Counted from the first letter of the stretch, positions 18,779-26,664 are shown. The stretch: DNA of 64,000 bases from Collinsella aerofaciens (GCF_901212495.1 NZ_CAAKNY010000031.1:11250-75249); one strand, 5' to 3'. Numbers and translations are program-made. The notes: generated by a model not told the origin, from the sequence alone.

Positions 18779-19305
18779 TTGAGGAGGAAGTCGGGGAGGG
18801 GAATGGTGCGGGCCTCGCGATGCTCGGGGTCGGCGATATGATCGGCAGGATAGCCACAGACGAGCATATGATACGGATAGACGCCCTCGGGTAGGCTGAA
18901 CCGCTCACAGGCCACCTCGGGCTTAAAATGGCACACCCAACACGTACCCAGGCCCTGCTCCTTCGCCTCCATCATCATCTGATCGCACACGATCGAGGTG
19001 TCGATCTCGCTGGAGTTCATCTGGTCATACGGGCGCACCCAGGCGTCATCGGTAACGCTGCAGATAAGGAAGATAAGCGGCGCCCCAAAGATAGACCCAT
19101 CACGAGCAAAGCGCGGCTGACAAGCAGCAGCCTTTTCCAACAACTCCGGAGTATCAAGCACCATCACGCGGCTTGGATGATTATTGCAGGCAGAAGGAGC
19201 AATACGCCCCGCCTCAACAATGGCATCCACCACCGACTGCTCAACAGGACGGTCCTCAAACGAACGACAAGAATAACGACCCCGAGCCAGATCCAAATAA
19301 GACAT
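18775..19305 (-). CDS. Nitroreductase family FMN oxidoreductase
   Basis: A 176-residue flavoprotein of the small nitroreductase family. The N-terminal phosphate-binding segment ARGRYSCRSFEDRPVE, the IVEAGRIAPSACNNHPSRVMV helix-loop (two pieces quoted: GRIAPSACNN, SRVMVL), and the late LGTCWVCHFKP are characteristic. The likely role is NAD(P)H-dependent reduction of an unknown acceptor. ATG 19305 is preceded by AGGAGGG. The stop codon lies inside the 31-bp REP element, so its C-terminus may have been set by the insertion of the transposase cassette. Confidence 0.85.
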   Translation of the reverse strand: MSYLDLARGRYSCRSFEDRPVEQSVVDAIVEAGRIAPSACNNHPSRVMVLDTPELLEKAAACQPRFARDGSIFGAPLIFLICSVTDDAWVRPYDQMNSSEIDTSIVCDQMMMEAKEQGLGTCWVCHFKPEVACERFSLPEGVYPYHMLVCGYPADHIADPEHREARTIPLPDFLLK

Positions 19306-19484
19306 ACAAGCCCTCCTAAAATTAAAAATCAAACAAACCCAAAGTAACCTAAAGAGTACCCAAGGCAGCAATCAGTCAAACGCTCATCAAGGGCCAAAGT
19401 GTTCGAACGGGCACCGAAGGTCCCTTCAGCCAAGCCCCCATTGCGCTAAAACTATCAGCCAAAGTTCCCAATGGTGGTGCGTAA

Positions 19485-19568
19485 GGCGAAGGGCCGGCCA
19501 CGGTTTACTTTCGAACGACTCTGCAAAGCAGCCGGAGTGAGAAAGCAAACCGTGGCCGGCCCTTCGCC
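19485..19568. repeat. Long inverted repeat (GGCCGGCC-type hairpin), copy A
   Basis: Arms of 22 bases match perfectly (19485-19506 and 19547-19568) and extend to 28 bases with one mismatch; the loop is 28 bases. The arm core is GGGCCGGCCACGGTTT. It lies in the 283-base gap between the 3' end of the DUF47 gene and the start of the nitroreductase gene. A short motif TCAGCCAAAGT (19455-19465) lies just outside and recurs beside the similar element at 34218. Confidence 0.85.
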
Positions 19569-19588
19569 GCCGGGACACGTACCCCCAA

Positions 19589-20212
19589 TTAACTGTTCTT
19601 CATGACAATCGAATCCACAACATCAGCCACATTCTCACAGCAGTCAGCGCAGTACTCCAGGAAGGCATAGACGTCACGCCAGGCGATGACCTCGAGCGGA
19701 TCCTTGCCGTTGACATGCAGGTTGCGCATAGCGTTGATGTAGAGCTCGTCGGCCTCGGACTCGATGGTGTTGATCTGGATGACGAGTTCGCGCAGGGTCT
19801 TGGACTTGCGGTAGTTGGGCAGCTCGACCATCAGGTCCTTCATGGCGCGGCAGGCGTCGGTCACCTTGTGGGCGATTACGATGGCATCGGGATGGATGCT
19901 CTGGATGTTGGTGAAGTAGACGCGCTGCACGACGCCCTCGATACGGTCGAGCACGGTGTCGAGCGAGCAGCTCATCAGGTTCAGGTCCTCGCGCTCAAGC
20001 GGGGTGATAAAGGCCGTGAGCAGGGCGTCCTCAAGCTCATGGTGTTTCTTGTCGGCCGCATGCTCGATCGCGTGCATCTTGTCGAGCATATCGTGAATCT
20101 TCGCGGGATCGAAGTTCTCGAAAATCTGGGTGAGCAGCTCGGCAGCCTGGACGGCAAGATCGGCGCAGGCGACGTAGTTGTCAAAGTAGAACGAATCGGG
20201 TTTCTTTGCCAT
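19589..20212 (-). CDS. DUF47 family PhoU-like protein, PiT accessory
   Basis: A 207-residue all-helical protein of the DUF47/PhoU_div family. It resembles PhoU in pattern (IEHAADKKHHELEDALLTAF, TPLEREDLNLMSCSLDTVLD, RIEGVVQRVYF) and ends with an EYCADCCENVADVVDSIV helix. DUF47 genes are nearly always found directly beside PiT-type phosphate transporters and probably regulate them. Here it lies 67 bases downstream of the PiT gene on the same strand, so they form an operon transcribed as PiT then DUF47. Confidence 0.9.
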   Translation of the reverse strand: MAKKPDSFYFDNYVACADLAVQAAELLTQIFENFDPAKIHDMLDKMHAIEHAADKKHHELEDALLTAFITPLEREDLNLMSCSLDTVLDRIEGVVQRVYFTNIQSIHPDAIVIAHKVTDACRAMKDLMVELPNYRKSKTLRELVIQINTIESEADELYINAMRNLHVNGKDPLEVIAWRDVYAFLEYCADCCENVADVVDSIVMKNS

Positions 20213-20279
20213 GAGTGGGTCCTTTCGAGGCGAAGATGGGTGGGCGAAGTATTACGGTCCGGATGGGCGCTCGGTGTGA

Positions 20280-21329
20280 CTAGATGAACATCATGAACAG
20301 CTTGGCCATGACAAAGCTGATGAGTCCACAGGCGGGGAAGGTGAAGAACCAGGTGAACATCATGTCCTTGACCACGCCAAAGTTGATGGCCGAAAGGCGC
20401 TTGACGGCGCCGACGCCCATGATGGCGCAGGTCTTGATGTGGGTGGAGGACACGGGGATGCCGGTAAGGGTGGCAAGCAGCAGATTCGCGGCGCCTGCGA
20501 GGTCGGCGGAGAAGCCCTGATACTTCTCGAGCTTGACCATGCTCTGGCCGACGGACTTGATGATGCGCTCGCCGCCCACGCTGGTGCCGATGCCCATGGT
20601 GGCCGAGCACAGCAGCATGATCCAGATGGGGATGCCGGCGTCGCCGACGCCGGTCTGGCCGTTGGCGAAGGCGACACCTAAAATGAGCACGCCGATGAAC
20701 TTCTGTCCATCCTGCGCGCCGTGCATAAAGCTCATGGCCGCAGCGCTCGCGATCTGAGCATATTTAAAGAAGACGTTGGCACGTCGCCTATTGGCAGCGG
20801 CAAACAGAATCGAGACGAGTTTGCACAGGACCCAGCCCATGACAAAGCCCAGACCGATGGAGAGCGCCAGGCCGTAGATGACCTTCATCCACTCGTGGAT
20901 GTTGACGCTGCCGGCACCGCCGAGGGCGATGGCGGCGCCGGTGAGGCCGGCGATGAGGCTGTGGCTCTGAGAGGTGGGAATGCCAAAGCGCGATGCCGTG
21001 GCGCCGTAGACGACGATAGAGAAGAGCGCCGCGCACAGGCAAGCGAGCGCCATGGTGCTGTTTCCGCCAAAGTCGACGATATGTGAGATGGTGTTGGCGA
21101 CGCTCGCGTTAAAGTGCGTCATGATGAGCACGCCCAAGAAGTTGAATGCGGCGCTCATGAGAATGGCGGCGCGGGCGGGCATGCAACGCGTGGTGACGCA
21201 GGTCGCGATGGCGTTGGGCGCGTCGGTCCATCCGTTGACGAAGATGGCACCGAGCGCGAGGATCACGGTGACGGCAAGGACTGGGTTCGACACAAGTTGG
21301 CCGAGGAAGGTTGAGAACGTTACGTCCAT
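20280..21329 (-). CDS. PiT family low-affinity phosphate (metal-phosphate/H+) transporter
   Basis: A 349-residue membrane protein with about nine to ten hydrophobic segments. The duplicated PiT signature is present as NGWTDAPNAIATCV near the N-terminus and SFMHGAQDGQKFIGV in the second half. PiT proteins move phosphate, often as a neutral metal-phosphate, using the proton gradient. It is the first gene of a two-gene unit with DUF47. Together with pstSCAB 6 kb away it gives the cell a low-affinity route beside the high-affinity one. Confidence 0.92.
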   Translation of the reverse strand: MDVTFSTFLGQLVSNPVLAVTVILALGAIFVNGWTDAPNAIATCVTTRCMPARAAILMSAAFNFLGVLIMTHFNASVANTISHIVDFGGNSTMALACLCAALFSIVVYGATASRFGIPTSQSHSLIAGLTGAAIALGGAGSVNIHEWMKVIYGLALSIGLGFVMGWVLCKLVSILFAAANRRRANVFFKYAQIASAAAMSFMHGAQDGQKFIGVLILGVAFANGQTGVGDAGIPIWIMLLCSATMGIGTSVGGERIIKSVGQSMVKLEKYQGFSADLAGAANLLLATLTGIPVSSTHIKTCAIMGVGAVKRLSAINFGVVKDMMFTWFFTFPACGLISFVMAKLFMMFI

Positions 21330-21579
21330 ATATGGGCTTTCTCGAAGTTTGCAGACACGTTACAAAAACATGATAAATCGTATCACCTCCTGCGAGTTTC
21401 TTTACCTAGTTCTGATGGGAGAAGTGAATTTTTCGGCACTACAATTGAATATTAGCTCTGTTGACCGCGGTCGTTCCTTTTGCTCATACGTTGCGCGGAC
21501 ACGCGCGTGCGCCCCAACACCCCAAAACCACAGTCTGTTCGCTTTACAACATGCAAACACGCGTTCGATAATAGGGGGC

Positions 21580-21918
21580 ATGGAATATCGACAGACAGAC
21601 GGCAAAACTCGGCGCGTGCACAAGCAGTATGTGGACGTCGTGGCCCGCATCCTTGCGGGCGGACAAGTCGTGCCGGTCACCGTCTGCTGGGTCGACGGTC
21701 GCTGCTTTACGATCGACGAAATTATCTCGACCACCGGGTTTGACCTGATGGTCCACGGTGTCCGTACGGCAACATATAAGGTGCGTTTTGGCGGGCACGC
21801 GACCGAGTTGTATCTGGAGGACCAGACGCGCGAGCGGGCGGACGGCTCGCAGGCGCACGTGATGCGTTGGTGGGTCTGGGCCTTTGATCGTACGCTTGAG
21901 GGCGAGCGCCGTAGGTAA
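21580..21918 (+). CDS. Conserved-looking hypothetical protein, 112 residues
   Basis: I do not recognise this family. The protein is soluble, basic, and rich in beta-forming segments (VVPVTVCWVDGRCFTIDEII, ATYKVRFGGHATELYLED, MRWWVWAFDR). The overall pattern suggests a small single-domain beta fold, but no catalytic motif is obvious. ATG 21580 is preceded by AGGGGG at 21573-21578. The frame is open well upstream, but codons before 21580 look non-coding and include no good ribosome site. It is transcribed divergently from the PiT gene across a 250-base gap and is followed by the BI-1 gene. Confidence 0.6.
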   Translation: MEYRQTDGKTRRVHKQYVDVVARILAGGQVVPVTVCWVDGRCFTIDEIISTTGFDLMVHGVRTATYKVRFGGHATELYLEDQTRERADGSQAHVMRWWVWAFDRTLEGERRR

Positions 21919-21996
21919 GGACGTACGGCATTCGGGTACAATGACAGGAATCTTGTCACCTACGGCGCTGTCGTGCGCTTTTTGAAAGGACGAAGT

Positions 21997-22692
21997 ATGA
22001 ACGATATCCAGGGCTATCAGAACGGCCCCATCGAGACTGGCGCAGGTCGCGCCAAGGAGATGTCGCCGCGCGCGTACAATCTCGCCATGTCTGTCCTCAT
22101 CTTCTTGGGCTTTTGCGCCATGGGCGCCGGTGCTTACTTTACGAGCACCATGGCGTTTGCTCGCATGATGATGAGCGGGGCCGCCCTGCCACTGGTCTTT
22201 GGCTCGTTTATTTTGACCATCGTCGGCATCGTCATGATGTCGGCTGCCGCCAGCAAACAGTCCGTGGGCTTGTCGCTCGTGGGTTACGTGATCTTTGCGA
22301 GCACCTTTGGCCTGACCGCGTCGTTTGGCCTTGCCAACTATGATCTGCCCACCATCAATACCGCTTTTATCGCCACCGCTGCCATTACCTTTGTCTTTGG
22401 CGCCTTGGGCGTGACGTTCCCCAAGTTTTTCCAGCGTGTGTATGGCATCGGCTTTGGTATTCTGCTTGCCACGATTCTGGTCGAGATTGTGCTGATGTTC
22501 ATGGGCGTCTCGCAGACTATCACCGACCTGATCGTGATCGTGGTGTTCGCCGGGTTTATTGGCTACGACACCTATGTTGCCACGACGGTGTCGCCCACGC
22601 TGCCCAACGCCGTGCTCATGGCGTCCAACCTGTTCGTGGACATTATCAACGTGTTCCTGCGCATTCTGAACATCCTCGGTCGTCGCGATTAG
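21997..22692 (+). CDS. Bax inhibitor-1/YccA family membrane protein
   Basis: A 231-residue protein with seven hydrophobic segments after a polar N-terminus of about 30 residues. The late GFIGYDTYVAT segment carries the aspartate typical of the BI-1 pH-sensing pair, and LFVDIINVFLRILNILGRRD is the family C-terminus. BI-1 homologues act as Ca2+ leak channels or partner with FtsH; the role here is unknown. ATG 21997 follows TTGAAAGGACGAAGT. A terminator follows at 22741. Confidence 0.88.
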   Translation: MNDIQGYQNGPIETGAGRAKEMSPRAYNLAMSVLIFLGFCAMGAGAYFTSTMAFARMMMSGAALPLVFGSFILTIVGIVMMSAAASKQSVGLSLVGYVIFASTFGLTASFGLANYDLPTINTAFIATAAITFVFGALGVTFPKFFQRVYGIGFGILLATILVEIVLMFMGVSQTITDLIVIVVFAGFIGYDTYVATTVSPTLPNAVLMASNLFVDIINVFLRILNILGRRD

Positions 22693-22740
22693 CGTGGGGC
22701 ATTGCGACGTTTCTTGTCGGATACGGTAAAACGATGCGAA

Positions 22741-22767
22741 AGGCGGTCCTGCGGGGCCGCCTTTTTT
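22741..22767 (+). terminator. Terminator after BI-1 gene
   Basis: AGGCGG (22741-22746) pairs with CCGCCT (22757-22762), extended by further G-C and G-T pairs, and is followed by TTTTTT. Confidence 0.85.
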
Positions 22768-22833
22768 GTGCACGGCGGGGTATCATGGATGGGAAAAAGC
22801 CGATAGCGGCAGCGACAGGAAAGGTGGCCACGT

Positions 22834-23967
22834 ATGGCAGATGTCGACAACAGGAACCGTAACCGCAGGTCCAACCGCGCGGGACAGCCCAATCCCAAGC
22901 GCGAGGCGCGCGCCAAGGCCGCCGAGCGCCATGTGGCGGCTGTGTCCGAGGCCTGCGCCAAGGACATCGAGCGTTCACTTGCCGGCGTGCGCGAGTTCGA
23001 TGGTATGCCTGCCGGTTTTGTCGCGGCGATGAAGGCCAAGGCCCAAGCGGCTGCGGCTGCCGAGAAGTCGGTTGCCGAGGTTGTGGAGGCCGACGCTGCC
23101 GAGGTTGAGGCTGCCGAGGTGGAGACTGCGGTCGAGCCCGAGGTGGCACTCGAGTCCACCGAGTCGGCCGACGAGGCTGAGTCCGCGCCCGCGGAGGAGG
23201 CTGCTCCGGTCCTGCCCGAGGTCACTGTGCTTGATGCCTCCGCCACGCAGGCAATCCTCGATAACGGCCGCGGCTATGCGCAGTTCTGCGATATGGCCGT
23301 GCTTGCCTTTGCCTCGTTTACCAATCCGGGCGGCGGCTATATCCAGGGCTACCTGGGCCAGGAGCCGACGCTCTGCGCCGATTCGTACCTGTACAATGTG
23401 CTCGACAAGCAGCGAAAGTGGTACGGCGAGAACCGTCGCCGCAACATCAACTGCGAGCTGTACCGCAACCGTGCGTTGGTGGTGCCCGCGGTGCGCTTCG
23501 ACCGCAACCACGTACATGCATACGCCGATGTGATCGTTGCCGCCGCGCCCAACGCCAAGCGTGCCCGCCAGGAGTACCGCGTGAGTGACGACGCCCTGTT
23601 GGATGCCCTGCGCGACCGTATCCGCTTTGTCCTTGCCATCTGCGACGAGCTTGGTCGCGAGAAGCTCGTGCTGGGTGCTTGGGGCTGCGAGAATAACGGG
23701 TTTGATGCCGAGGCCGTAGCCGAGCTCTTCCGCCAGGAGCTCGCGTCGGGTGACTTCAAGGTCAAACAGGTGTTCTTTGCCGTGCCTTCTACGCGCTGGG
23801 ATGAGGACTTCGCCAAGTTTGATCATGTGTTGGCAAGCTTCCCCGAGCGTAATGAGGAGTCCTATGCTCAGGTTGCCGCCCGCGCCGCGGCCGCCCGTGC
23901 CGCCGAGCAGGCTCAGGCCGCTGCCGAGGACGATGAGGATGACGACGACTGGCGCAAATACCTGTAA
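22834..23967 (+). CDS. TIGR02452-type macrodomain (bacterial PARG-like) protein with altered QEE motif
   Basis: A 377-residue protein. Residues 1-135 are basic, then Ala/Glu/Val-rich and probably disordered. The C-terminal part matches the TIGR02452/microbial PARG-like macrodomain: AQFCDMAVLAFAS, NPGGGYIQGYLGQEP with Gly166-168, and later LVLGAWGCENNGFDAEAVAELF. Active bacterial PARGs use GGG followed by QEE; here the third position is Pro178 (Gln176-Glu177-Pro178), so the usual second catalytic glutamate is missing. It may bind ADP-ribose without hydrolysing poly-ADP-ribose. It ends in an acidic tail. Confidence 0.8.
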   Translation: MADVDNRNRNRRSNRAGQPNPKREARAKAAERHVAAVSEACAKDIERSLAGVREFDGMPAGFVAAMKAKAQAAAAAEKSVAEVVEADAAEVEAAEVETAVEPEVALESTESADEAESAPAEEAAPVLPEVTVLDASATQAILDNGRGYAQFCDMAVLAFASFTNPGGGYIQGYLGQEPTLCADSYLYNVLDKQRKWYGENRRRNINCELYRNRALVVPAVRFDRNHVHAYADVIVAAAPNAKRARQEYRVSDDALLDALRDRIRFVLAICDELGREKLVLGAWGCENNGFDAEAVAELFRQELASGDFKVKQVFFAVPSTRWDEDFAKFDHVLASFPERNEESYAQVAARAAAARAAEQAQAAAEDDEDDDDWRKYL

Positions 23968-23993
23968 ACGGTGCGCGTGTTGCGACATGCCGA

Positions 23994-24022
23994 GCCGACG
24001 GGGGCTGCTCCCGTCGGCTTTT
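23994..24022 (+). terminator. Terminator after macrodomain gene
   Basis: GCCGACGGG (23994-24002) pairs perfectly with CCCGTCGGC (24010-24018), followed by TTTTTATT. Confidence 0.87.
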
Positions 24023-24042
24023 TATTGAGTGGGGAGCATACG

Positions 24043-24702
24043 ATGAAAAACGTTCTGTGCTTTGGTGACAGCAATACCTATGGCTATGATCCGGCTGGTA
24101 TGCGCGATGGCACCGCGGTGCGCTATGCGCAGGATGTGCGCTGGTGCGGCGTGGCGCAGCGTGACCTGGGCGCGGGCTGGCATGTGATTGAGGAGGGGCT
24201 CAACGGCCGCACGACGGTACGCGACGATATGTGCCATCTGGACACTAACCTCAACGGCATTCGCGCGCTTCCGATGCTGCTCGAGGCCCATAAGCCGCTG
24301 GACGCCATTGTGATCATGCTGGGCACCAACGACTGTAAGACGGTCTTTAACGTGACAGCTTCCGATATCGCCCGTGGCGCCATGGCGCTGATTCGCGCCG
24401 TCCGCGCGTTTCCGTGGACCGACGCTGCGCCCCGCCCGCGCATTCTGCTGATGGCTCCTATCAAGATCAAGCCGCAGATCGCCGATGTATATATGACCGA
24501 TTTTGACAAGCATTCCGTTGAGGCCTCGGAGCATTTTGGCGAGTACTATGCGCATGTGGCCGAGCAGTTTGGCTGTGACTTTTTGAATGCCGCCGAGTTT
24601 GCCGAGCCGGGCGATATCGATTATCTGCACATGATGCCCGAAAGCCACGAGAGCCTGGGACATGCCGTGGCAGCCAAGCTCCAGGAGATGCTCGGTGAGT
24701 AG
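24043..24702 (+). CDS. SGNH/GDSL-family hydrolase (esterase)
   Basis: A 219-residue hydrolase. The nucleophile block LCFGDSNTYGYDP is at residues 4-17, the oxyanion Asn block is VIMLGTNDCK, and the catalytic Asp/His pair is near the C-terminus in the YLHMMPESHESLGHAVA region. There is no signal peptide, so it acts in the cytoplasm. It resembles arylesterase-like SGNH proteins; the substrate is unknown. ATG 24043 follows GGGGAG. Its stop is followed immediately by a palindromic repeat that also stands before the next gene. Confidence 0.87.
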   Translation: MKNVLCFGDSNTYGYDPAGMRDGTAVRYAQDVRWCGVAQRDLGAGWHVIEEGLNGRTTVRDDMCHLDTNLNGIRALPMLLEAHKPLDAIVIMLGTNDCKTVFNVTASDIARGAMALIRAVRAFPWTDAAPRPRILLMAPIKIKPQIADVYMTDFDKHSVEASEHFGEYYAHVAEQFGCDFLNAAEFAEPGDIDYLHMMPESHESLGHAVAAKLQEMLGE

Positions 24703-24711
24703 CGCGACCCC

Positions 24712-24750
24712 AAACCACCGCAAAGGGGACAGGCACCTTTGTGGTGGTTT
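24712..24750. repeat. Palindromic repeat, AAACCACCRCAAAGG family, copy 1
   Basis: AAACCACCGCAAAGG (24712-24726) pairs with CCTTTGTGGTGGTTT (24736-24750), with one G-T pair, across a 9-base loop. The same palindrome occurs at 25680-25717, about 0.97 kb downstream, so the pentapeptide-repeat gene lies between two copies. The T-run after this copy may let it terminate the SGNH transcript. Confidence 0.85.
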
Positions 24751-24781
24751 TGCCCGCGTCAACGAGCGGATCGGTTGCCAT

Positions 24782-25393
24782 ATGGGCATGGATGAGCTCA
24801 TTGACCTGTTTGCCGAGGGCGACGAACTTGTTTCAAACACCGCTTTTGAGGATATGGAGCTTGCTTATGACGTAGCGAATGGTGCGACGTTCGATGGCGT
24901 CGTGTTTCGATCCTGCGTGTTCGACGGTGTGGATTGGAGCGGCTCTACCTTCCACGACGTGCTGTTTCGCGGCTGCCGCTTTATCCGCTGCAATATGGAG
25001 GGCTGCTGGCTCAATCGCTGCGACTTTGTTGACTGCTCGGCGCCGGGACTCAACTTGCTCAAGGCACGCCTGTCGAGCGTGTCGTTTGCATCGTGCGATT
25101 TGAGCTATGCGAACCTCTCGGAAGGACGCATTGGGCCCCTGGCGGCGCGTGATACGCGTCTGACCGAGGCGGCACTTCAGGGTGCCAAGCTGGGGCAGCT
25201 GCGCCTGGACGGCTGCGAGCTAACGCGGCTCGATGTGTTCAAGACCCCGCTTTCCGGCGTGGATGTATCGCGCTGCACGTTTGCGGCGCCCATTATTTCG
25301 GGCGACTACCATGAGCTGCGTGGTCTGACGGTCAACGCCGAGCAGGCGCTGGCGTTGTCGGGTCTGCTGGGTATTCAACTTGCCGACGAATAA
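24782..25393 (+). CDS. Pentapeptide-repeat protein
   Basis: A 203-residue protein that forms pentapeptide repeats from about residue 28 to 160, with the A(N/D)LXX-like pattern seen in TFDGVVFRSCVFDGVDWSG, TFHDVLFRGCRF and ASCDLSYANLSEG. Such right-handed beta helices include gyrase-protecting Qnr-like proteins, but many members have no known function, and nothing here marks it as a resistance gene. ATG 24782 and ATG 24788 are both possible; neither has a clear Shine-Dalgarno. It lies between two copies of a palindromic repeat. Confidence 0.82.
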   Translation: MGMDELIDLFAEGDELVSNTAFEDMELAYDVANGATFDGVVFRSCVFDGVDWSGSTFHDVLFRGCRFIRCNMEGCWLNRCDFVDCSAPGLNLLKARLSSVSFASCDLSYANLSEGRIGPLAARDTRLTEAALQGAKLGQLRLDGCELTRLDVFKTPLSGVDVSRCTFAAPIISGDYHELRGLTVNAEQALALSGLLGIQLADE

Positions 25394-25429
25394 ACGCGCC
25401 GGTCCTTTGCTCGACTGCTATCTAAAAAT

Positions 25430-25494
25430 AAACCGTCGCAACATTCGATAATTTTTCGCGTTTGCGCGATTTTCATCGAATGTTGTGACGGTTT
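25430..25494. repeat. 65-base inverted repeat with 20-base arms
   Basis: AAACCGTCGCAACATTCGAT (25430-25449) pairs with 25475-25494 with a single mismatch. The 25-base centre itself contains TTTTCGCG...CGCGATTTT, so a longer stem with a small apical loop is possible. No T-run beyond GTTTTTGG follows. Confidence 0.85.
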
Positions 25495-25533
25495 TTGGTG
25501 CAAAGTAATATGACCCTTTTGCACCACCTGTTT

Positions 25534-25670
25534 GTCTCGATCTGTAGCATCTAGGGTCGATTTTGCCGAGTTACTGTTACAGATTGAGATAAATAAAAGG
25601 GTGCTGATAAATAATCTCGATCTGTAACAGTTAGACCTAGAAATGGACTCAAACTGTTACAGATCGAGAC
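25534..25670. repeat. Four alternating copies of an 18-base motif with an exact 80-base period
   Basis: The motif ACTGTTACAGATCGAGAC occurs forward at 25573-25590 (variant) and 25653-25670, and inverted at 25534-25550 (variant) and 25614-25631. Same-orientation copies are exactly 80 bases apart, so the block is two tandem units, each an inverted pair that can form a hairpin with a loop of about 22 bases. Confidence 0.85.
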
Positions 25671-25679
25671 ATTTGTGGG

Positions 25680-25717
25680 AACCACCACAAAGGTGCCTAG
25701 CTCCTTTGTGGTGGTTT
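25680..25717. repeat. Palindromic repeat, AAACCACCRCAAAGG family, copy 2
   Basis: AACCACCACAAAGG (25680-25693) pairs with CCTTTGTGGTGGTTT (25703-25717) across a 9-base loop. It matches the copy at 24712-24750. It lies 65 bases beyond the 3' end of thiD and may act as its terminator on the minus strand. Confidence 0.85.
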
Positions 25718-25781
25718 TGATGTTTGCCCAGATAAAACCTGCCAAAATAAACCTGTCCCTTTTTAGTAGGTCGCTGGTTAT

Positions 25782-26612
25782 TTAATACTGCCACATATGG
25801 TTGACAGGGCCGGAGCCTTTGCCCATGTTCAGGCCGGCGGCGAGAGCGCCGGTTAGGTAGGCCTTGCCGGCGTTGACGGCGTCGGCAAGATTCATGCCCT
25901 GGGCCAGCGCGCAAGCGATGGCGGACGAAAGCGTGCAGCCGGTGCCGTGCGTGTTGCCGGTCTCGATGCGCTTGTGGCGAAACCACGTAGTGAGCGGATC
26001 GCCCAGGTGGTTGCCCTCGTCATCGAGGGGCGCGGGCTCGGCCAGCACGTCGTTGGCCTCGTTGACAAAATGGCCGCCCTTAACCAAGGCGGCGCAGCCA
26101 AAACGGCGGGTGAGGAGCATAGCGGCATTTTGTTGTGTGCGCTCGGAATCGACCTCGTAGTCGAGCAGCGCCATAGCCTCGGGAATGTTGGGGGTGATGA
26201 CCGTTGCCAACGGGAACAGGCGGCGGGTGAGTGCCTCGGAGGCATCCTCGGCAATCAAGCGCGCGCCCGAGGTGGCGACCATGACGGGGTCGACGACGAC
26301 GTTCGTTGCGTTCCAAGCGCTCAAGCGGTCGGCGATGACTTCGATAATCTCGACAGAGGAAACCATGCCGATTTTGACGGCGCTCGGGCGGATATCGTCA
26401 AAGACGGCGTCAATTTGCGCGGCTACGATATCTGGCGAGATATCCTGCACGGCGGTGACACCCAGGGTGTTTTGTGCCGTGATGGCAGTGATGACCGTCT
26501 CGGCATACAGGCGGTGCGCCGTGATGGTCTTGATGTCGGCCTGAATGCCGGCACCGCCGCTGGAATCGGATCCTGCGATGGATAGAACGGCAGGTACATT
26601 ACTGCGATCCAT
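25782..26612 (-). CDS. thiD: ThiD, hydroxymethylpyrimidine (phosphate) kinase
   Basis: A 276-residue ribokinase-fold enzyme that phosphorylates HMP and HMP-P in the pyrimidine branch of thiamine synthesis. AGSDSSGGAGIQADIKT at the N-terminus, KIGMV, VVVDPVMVATSG and the C-terminal NTHGTGCTLSSAIA anion-hole motif are typical. ATG 26612 is chosen because AAGGGAG is well placed for it; GTG 26618 overlaps that site. A minus-strand TATAAT at 26659-26664 suggests its own promoter, separate from the TPP-controlled thiC upstream. Confidence 0.93.
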   Translation of the reverse strand: MDRSNVPAVLSIAGSDSSGGAGIQADIKTITAHRLYAETVITAITAQNTLGVTAVQDISPDIVAAQIDAVFDDIRPSAVKIGMVSSVEIIEVIADRLSAWNATNVVVDPVMVATSGARLIAEDASEALTRRLFPLATVITPNIPEAMALLDYEVDSERTQQNAAMLLTRRFGCAALVKGGHFVNEANDVLAEPAPLDDEGNHLGDPLTTWFRHKRIETGNTHGTGCTLSSAIACALAQGMNLADAVNAGKAYLTGALAAGLNMGKGSGPVNHMWQY

Positions 26613-26658
26613 GCTCACTCCCTTGTCCGATTGGATTCAAGTGGGTCTTTAAGCCTGC

Positions 26659-26664
26659 ATTATA
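26659..26664 (-). promoter_or_regulatory. -10 box for thiD
   Basis: On the minus strand the sequence reads TATAAT, 47 bases before the thiD start. No convincing -35 is seen at 16-18 bases further upstream, where a GC-rich hairpin (CGCCCGGGCC / GGACCCGGGCG) probably terminating thiC is located. Confidence 0.4.

Larger units (their letters stand above)
25394..25781. other. 388-base intergenic block packed with three kinds of palindromic repeat
   Basis: No coding potential is seen. In order it contains a 65-base inverted repeat (25430-25494), four alternating copies of an 18-base motif (25534-25670), and a copy of the AAACCACC palindrome (25680-25717). The flanking genes converge (pentapeptide gene on plus, thiD on minus), so some of these hairpins may serve as terminators. 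Confidence 0.8.

Noticed and set aside
25534..25670. CRISPR array suggested by regularly spaced 18-mers
   Set aside because: Copies alternate in orientation, only four exist, and no cas genes are present.
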